A DNA stretch of 7,853 bases from Candidatus Igneacidithiobacillus taiwanensis (GTDB lineage: Bacteria; Pseudomonadota; Gammaproteobacteria; Acidithiobacillales; Acidithiobacillaceae): NCBI GenBank assembly GCA_002341825.1, contig DDOU01000079.1:3883-11735 (forward strand). Direction: 5' to 3'. Within the stretch, counting starts at the first letter, position 1, and each line of letters begins with the position of its first letter. Below are positions 5,846-7,853 of the stretch, piece after piece. A program made the translations under genes and the position numbers. The notes under the pieces are model-generated. The model saw only the letters and a list, made by a program, of their open reading frames with translations. It did no database searches and had not been told where the DNA came from.

Positions 5846-6665
5846 GCCCGCTCGATTTGGCTGGACTGGCTTCACTGGTCGCTTCGGGCTTAGGAATGCT
5901 CAAGCGATAGCCAAAACCATGAACCGTTTGCAGCCAAGAGGAGGCACCGACCAATTCCAGCGTTTTCCGCAGGCGATGGATTTGTGCCGCCACCGTATTC
6001 TGCCGCACATGGCGGTTACTGATGGCAAGCTGCTGGGCGATTTCCGCCGTCGAAAAGGTATGCTCAGGCTGCTGGGCCAAATAATGAAAAAGCCGAAAGA
6101 TCCGTTTGGTGAGCTGCACCTCCTCGCGGTACACAAAGACCCGACGACTTTCGGGATCGATGCGCAACACCCCAGGAATATCGATGGTCACTTGCTCCCA
6201 AAGATGTCCGTGGCGCAGCAGGGCGCCGGCCTGCGCGAGGATGAGATTCTCGCTACTTGGCGTGCCCACATAGACGTTCGCCCCAGCGTCCAGAGCACTC
6301 ATGGCCGCCTCGTCGCCCTCTGGGCCGAGGGCCATCACTGCGGTATTGTCTTGTAAAAGGAGATCCTGACTTGCCAGCAACAGCTCCGACAACTCACGAT
6401 TCCAGTTGGTAAAGATCAGTAGCTGCGGGTGCCAGTTTTGCAAGCTATCGCGCAAGGCGTCGTAGTCGTTGATGCACCGCGCCTGCGCTTTTTGTCGCCG
6501 CAAACGACGCTCCAAAGAGCTGCGCAAGGGATCGTCGCCATGCACCAAAACCCGCGCCTGATAGAGTGGGTTGACCTCTTCCCAGCGCGCCGCTGCCAAC
6601 ATGGTCAACGCGTCCTGCAGATGGAGAGCATGATGCAGGCTACCGGCCAGCAAGGCATAAATCAT
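5838..6665 (-). CDS. OmpR/PhoB-family transcriptional regulator with a degenerate receiver domain
   Basis: A 275-residue protein. Residues about 165-256 form an OmpR/PhoB winged helix: the TKRIFRLFHYLAQQPEHTFS segment, the recognition-helix region NRHVRQNTVAAQIHRLRKTL, and the closing wing WLQTVHGFGYRLS. Residues about 37-152 align with a receiver domain (ARVLVHGDDPLR, PQLLIFTNW, VMALGPEGDE, LDAGANVYVGTPSS, GALLR). The acidic pair survives (D44-D45), but the phospho-acceptor Asp is replaced by T86 or N87. The switch Thr/Ser in the usual LTA is lost (ALG), and the KP lysine is T135. It is therefore unlikely to respond to a histidine kinase in the usual way. A 36-residue N-terminal extension precedes the receiver, and a short Ser/Ala-rich tail follows the wing. 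The ATG at 6665 is chosen for GAGGAG at 6677-6672; a TTG nine codons upstream lacks this. The gene has its own Pho box and reads toward exbB. Its target is unknown; the adjacent operon is the obvious candidate. Confidence 0.88.
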   Translation of the reverse strand: MIYALLAGSLHHALHLQDALTMLAAARWEEVNPLYQARVLVHGDDPLRSSLERRLRRQKAQARCINDYDALRDSLQNWHPQLLIFTNWNRELSELLLASQDLLLQDNTAVMALGPEGDEAAMSALDAGANVYVGTPSSENLILAQAGALLRHGHLWEQVTIDIPGVLRIDPESRRVFVYREEVQLTKRIFRLFHYLAQQPEHTFSTAEIAQQLAISNRHVRQNTVAAQIHRLRKTLELVGASSWLQTVHGFGYRLSIPKPEATSEASPAKSSGLS

Positions 6666-6712
6666 CGCAAACTCCTCTATTCGCTGCGGCAAATACTTTT
6701 TCTGTTAACCAA

Positions 6713-6718
6713 ACTGTA
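6713..6718 (-). promoter_or_regulatory. -10 element of the regulator promoter
   Basis: TACAGT on the minus strand (6718-6713) matches four of six -10 bases and begins 11 nt after the last Pho half-site, the same spacing as in front of exbB. The inferred start point is near 6706, giving a leader of about 40 nt. Two near-copies of CTGT(T)AACC on the plus strand (6702-6710 and 6714-6721) overlap this element and the start point; their meaning is unknown. Confidence 0.5.
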
Positions 6719-6729
6719 ACCTTTTTTTG

Positions 6730-6767
6730 TGACAGTAGTATGAATTTTTTGTGACACTTATGTGACA
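6730..6767 (-). promoter_or_regulatory. Tandem Pho box upstream of the regulator gene
   Basis: Minus-strand half-sites TGTCA (6767-6763), TGTCA (6756-6752), ATTCA (6745-6741) and TGTCA (6734-6730) lie at exact 11-bp steps with A/T-rich spacers. The order, including the degenerate third unit, is the same as in front of exbB. The direction of the half-sites and the following TACAGT place control on the regulator gene rather than on the divergent phosphoesterase gene, although a PhoB array in this shared 194-bp gap could influence both. Confidence 0.85.
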
Positions 6768-6823
6768 GTGCCAATCCTTTTTGCAGCGTTCCCTTGCGCG
6801 AGACAGCATCCCTTTTCTTTGCG

Positions 6824-6829
6824 TATACT
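6824..6829 (+). promoter_or_regulatory. Putative -10 of the plcP-like gene
   Basis: TATACT matches five of six -10 bases and lies 30 nt before the chosen ATG. No good -35 is present at 17-bp spacing (AGACAG at 6801-6806), and no forward-oriented TGTCA half-sites precede it. Its downstream start point supports beginning the protein at 6860 rather than at the upstream TTG (6794). Confidence 0.4.
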
Positions 6830-6859
6830 CTGCCCACGCATTCGCCCCATGGTTCATAC

Positions 6860-7708
6860 ATGCCTGCATTTCACCAGGAAACCGAGCAGCGATCGCCTAG
6901 CTACAACTGTCGAGCGATTTTCATCTCCGACGTGCACCTCGGCAGCAAAGGTTGTCAGGCGGAGGCCTTGCTCGACTTTTTCCGCGCCTACCAGGCTGAG
7001 TATCTCTATTTGGTTGGCGACATCATCGACTTTTGGGCCTTGCGCCGGCGCTGGTTTTGGCCCAGCACCCACAGCACCGTAGTGCAGAAGATCCTTCGTC
7101 AGGCCCGGGCGGGGGTGCGCGTCACCTACGTGCAGGGAAACCACGATCCGGTCTTGGGCCTGCTCCATGCCTTTCTCGAGGCAGATGACAAAGGCTTGGC
7201 CCTGGGCGATATCCAGATCGTTCCCCACTGCCTGCACCAAACGGCCGACGGGCGACGCCTGTGGATCATCCACGGCGATCTTTTCGACCTCAGCATGCAA
7301 TATGCGCGCTGGCTCACCCATCTCGGTGACCGCGGCTATAGCGCTTTGCTCAGTCTCAATCGCTGGCACCAACGCTTCAACCGCCTCTTTGGTATCCGCA
7401 GCCACTGGTCGCTCAGTGCCTTCATCAAACATCGCATCAAACGGGCGGTGCAGTTCATTGGTCAATACGAAGAATTTGTTGCGCGCGAGTGCCGGCGCGG
7501 CGGCTACGATGGGGTCGTGTGCGGGCACATCCACCACGCCGAATGCAAAGAGATGCACGGTATACAGTATTACAACGATGGCGACTGGGTAGAAAGCTGC
7601 ACTGCTCTCATCGAAGACTTTGATGGTCAGTTGCGCCTGGTGCGCTGGTCGGAACTCCGTCAGCAACCGATCGAATCACTACCCTTGCCCCTACAGGAGA
7701 CCGTATGA
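6860..7708 (+). CDS. plcP: Metallophosphoesterase of the LpxH/PlcP (COG2908) group, probable PlcP phospholipase C
   Basis: A 282-residue calcineurin-like phosphoesterase with all metal-ligand motifs: SDVHLG (D24, H26), GDIIDFW (D54), GNHD (N94, H95), HGD (H138) and GHIHH (H223, H225), then the conserved tail YYNDGDWVES. There is no signal peptide, so it should act at the cytoplasmic face. Such proteins are often labelled UDP-2,3-diacylglucosamine diphosphatase. Canonical LpxH has GNRDF and HGHTH motifs, whereas this has GNHD and GHIHH. The PlcP phospholipases of the Pho regulon belong to this wider group and release diacylglycerol from phospholipids during phosphate starvation. The overlapping glycosyltransferase (ATGA) and the Pho setting favour PlcP, but a lipid A role cannot be excluded. 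The ATG at 6860 has no clear ribosome-binding site; it is chosen because the putative -10 lies just upstream and the frame upstream of it shows no conserved sequence. A TTG at 6794 would add 22 residues. Confidence 0.85.
   Translation: MPAFHQETEQRSPSYNCRAIFISDVHLGSKGCQAEALLDFFRAYQAEYLYLVGDIIDFWALRRRWFWPSTHSTVVQKILRQARAGVRVTYVQGNHDPVLGLLHAFLEADDKGLALGDIQIVPHCLHQTADGRRLWIIHGDLFDLSMQYARWLTHLGDRGYSALLSLNRWHQRFNRLFGIRSHWSLSAFIKHRIKRAVQFIGQYEEFVARECRRGGYDGVVCGHIHHAECKEMHGIQYYNDGDWVESCTALIEDFDGQLRLVRWSELRQQPIESLPLPLQETV
7695..7700 (+). promoter_or_regulatory. Ribosome-binding site of the glycosyltransferase gene
   Basis: AGGAGA lies 4 nt before the ATG at 7705, inside the end of the upstream gene. 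It fixes the start of a coding region that the window cuts short. Confidence 0.7.
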
Positions 7709-7853
7709 AGATTGCCTTGGTGACCGACGCTTGGGCGCCGCAGGTCAATGGCGTGGTGCGCGCGCTACAGAGCACCGTGCAGGAACTTCGCGCCCTCGAC
7801 CATGAAGTCTTGGTCATTCATAGCGGTGAGCAAGCGAGTATGCCCTGCCCCAC
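7705..7853 (+). CDS. GT4-family glycosyltransferase, N-terminal fragment (cut by window end)
   Basis: The first 49 codons are visible. The start MKIALVTDAWAPQVNGVVRA is typical of GT4 (GT-B fold) glycosyltransferases that transfer sugars to lipid acceptors, including the SqdX/DgdA/Agt type: a beta strand, then PQVNGVVR at the acceptor side, then HEVLVIHSG as the second strand. The ATG overlaps the stop of the preceding gene by 4 nt, so the two are co-translated. Known precedent: plcP is commonly next to agt in phosphate-stressed bacteria, and the product glycosylates the diacylglycerol made by PlcP. Whether this enzyme makes glucosyl-, galactosyl-, mannosyl- or glucuronosyl-lipid cannot be told from the fragment. 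Confidence 0.8.
   Translation, partial: MKIALVTDAWAPQVNGVVRALQSTVQELRALDHEVLVIHSGEQASMPCP

Noticed and set aside
6666..6692. TTG start adding nine residues to the regulator
   Set aside because: The ATG at 6665 has a GAGGAG site 6 nt upstream, which would lie inside the coding region of the longer form.
5808..6767. The TGACA repeats as a CRISPR or transposon-end signature
   Set aside because: Units are 5 bp at 11-bp steps, only four per site, and located at promoters. There are no spacers of CRISPR length and no transposase or target-site duplication.
6854..7666. Minus-strand frame of 270 codons opposite the plcP-like gene
   Set aside because: The plus strand holds all five metallophosphoesterase motifs; this frame is a shadow.

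Overview
The window (about 60 % GC by eye, densely packed genes with ATGA/TAATG overlaps) looks like a chromosomal phosphate-starvation locus of a Gram-negative proteobacterium. The TonB/ExbBD system, the C-P lyase gene and E. coli-type Pho boxes support this. An Acidithiobacillus-like organism is a plausible guess from gene content, but no marker gene in the window proves it.

Layout. (1) Plus strand 1-1535: the 3' part of phnM (C-P lyase pathway) overlaps by 4 nt a complete DUF1045/2H-phosphoesterase gene, with a probable intrinsic terminator at 1569-1592. (2) Minus strand 5760-1567: a compact five-gene run, exbB-exbD-tonB-RNase T2-phosphoesterase, with gaps of -1, 1, 21 and 12 nt. It converges on the phn genes. 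(3) Minus strand 6665-5838: an OmpR/PhoB-type winged-helix regulator whose receiver domain has lost its phospho-acceptor Asp, switch Thr/Ser and Lys. (4) Plus strand 6860-7853: a metallophosphoesterase resembling PlcP, overlapping by 4 nt the start of a GT4 glycosyltransferase that is cut by the window end.

The non-coding signals tie it together. Upstream of both exbB and the regulator gene lie four half-sites at exactly 11-bp steps, reading TGTCA-TGTCA-ATTCA-TGTCA on the minus strand. Each set is followed after 11 nt by a TA(G/C)AGT -10 element. This is the architecture of PhoB-activated promoters.

Together the genes suggest a phosphorus-scavenging island. Phosphonates would be cleaved by the C-P lyase pathway. 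RNA and phosphoesters would be hydrolysed outside the cytoplasm by a Sec-exported RNase T2 and a Tat-exported phosphoesterase. A dedicated TonB energiser is co-transcribed with those enzymes. Membrane phospholipid may be replaced by glycolipid through a PlcP-glycosyltransferase pair. The least expected parts are the TonB system fused to an extracytoplasmic nuclease/phosphoesterase operon and the phosphorylation-incompetent regulator that is itself under a Pho box. The functional links are inference from sequence and context.
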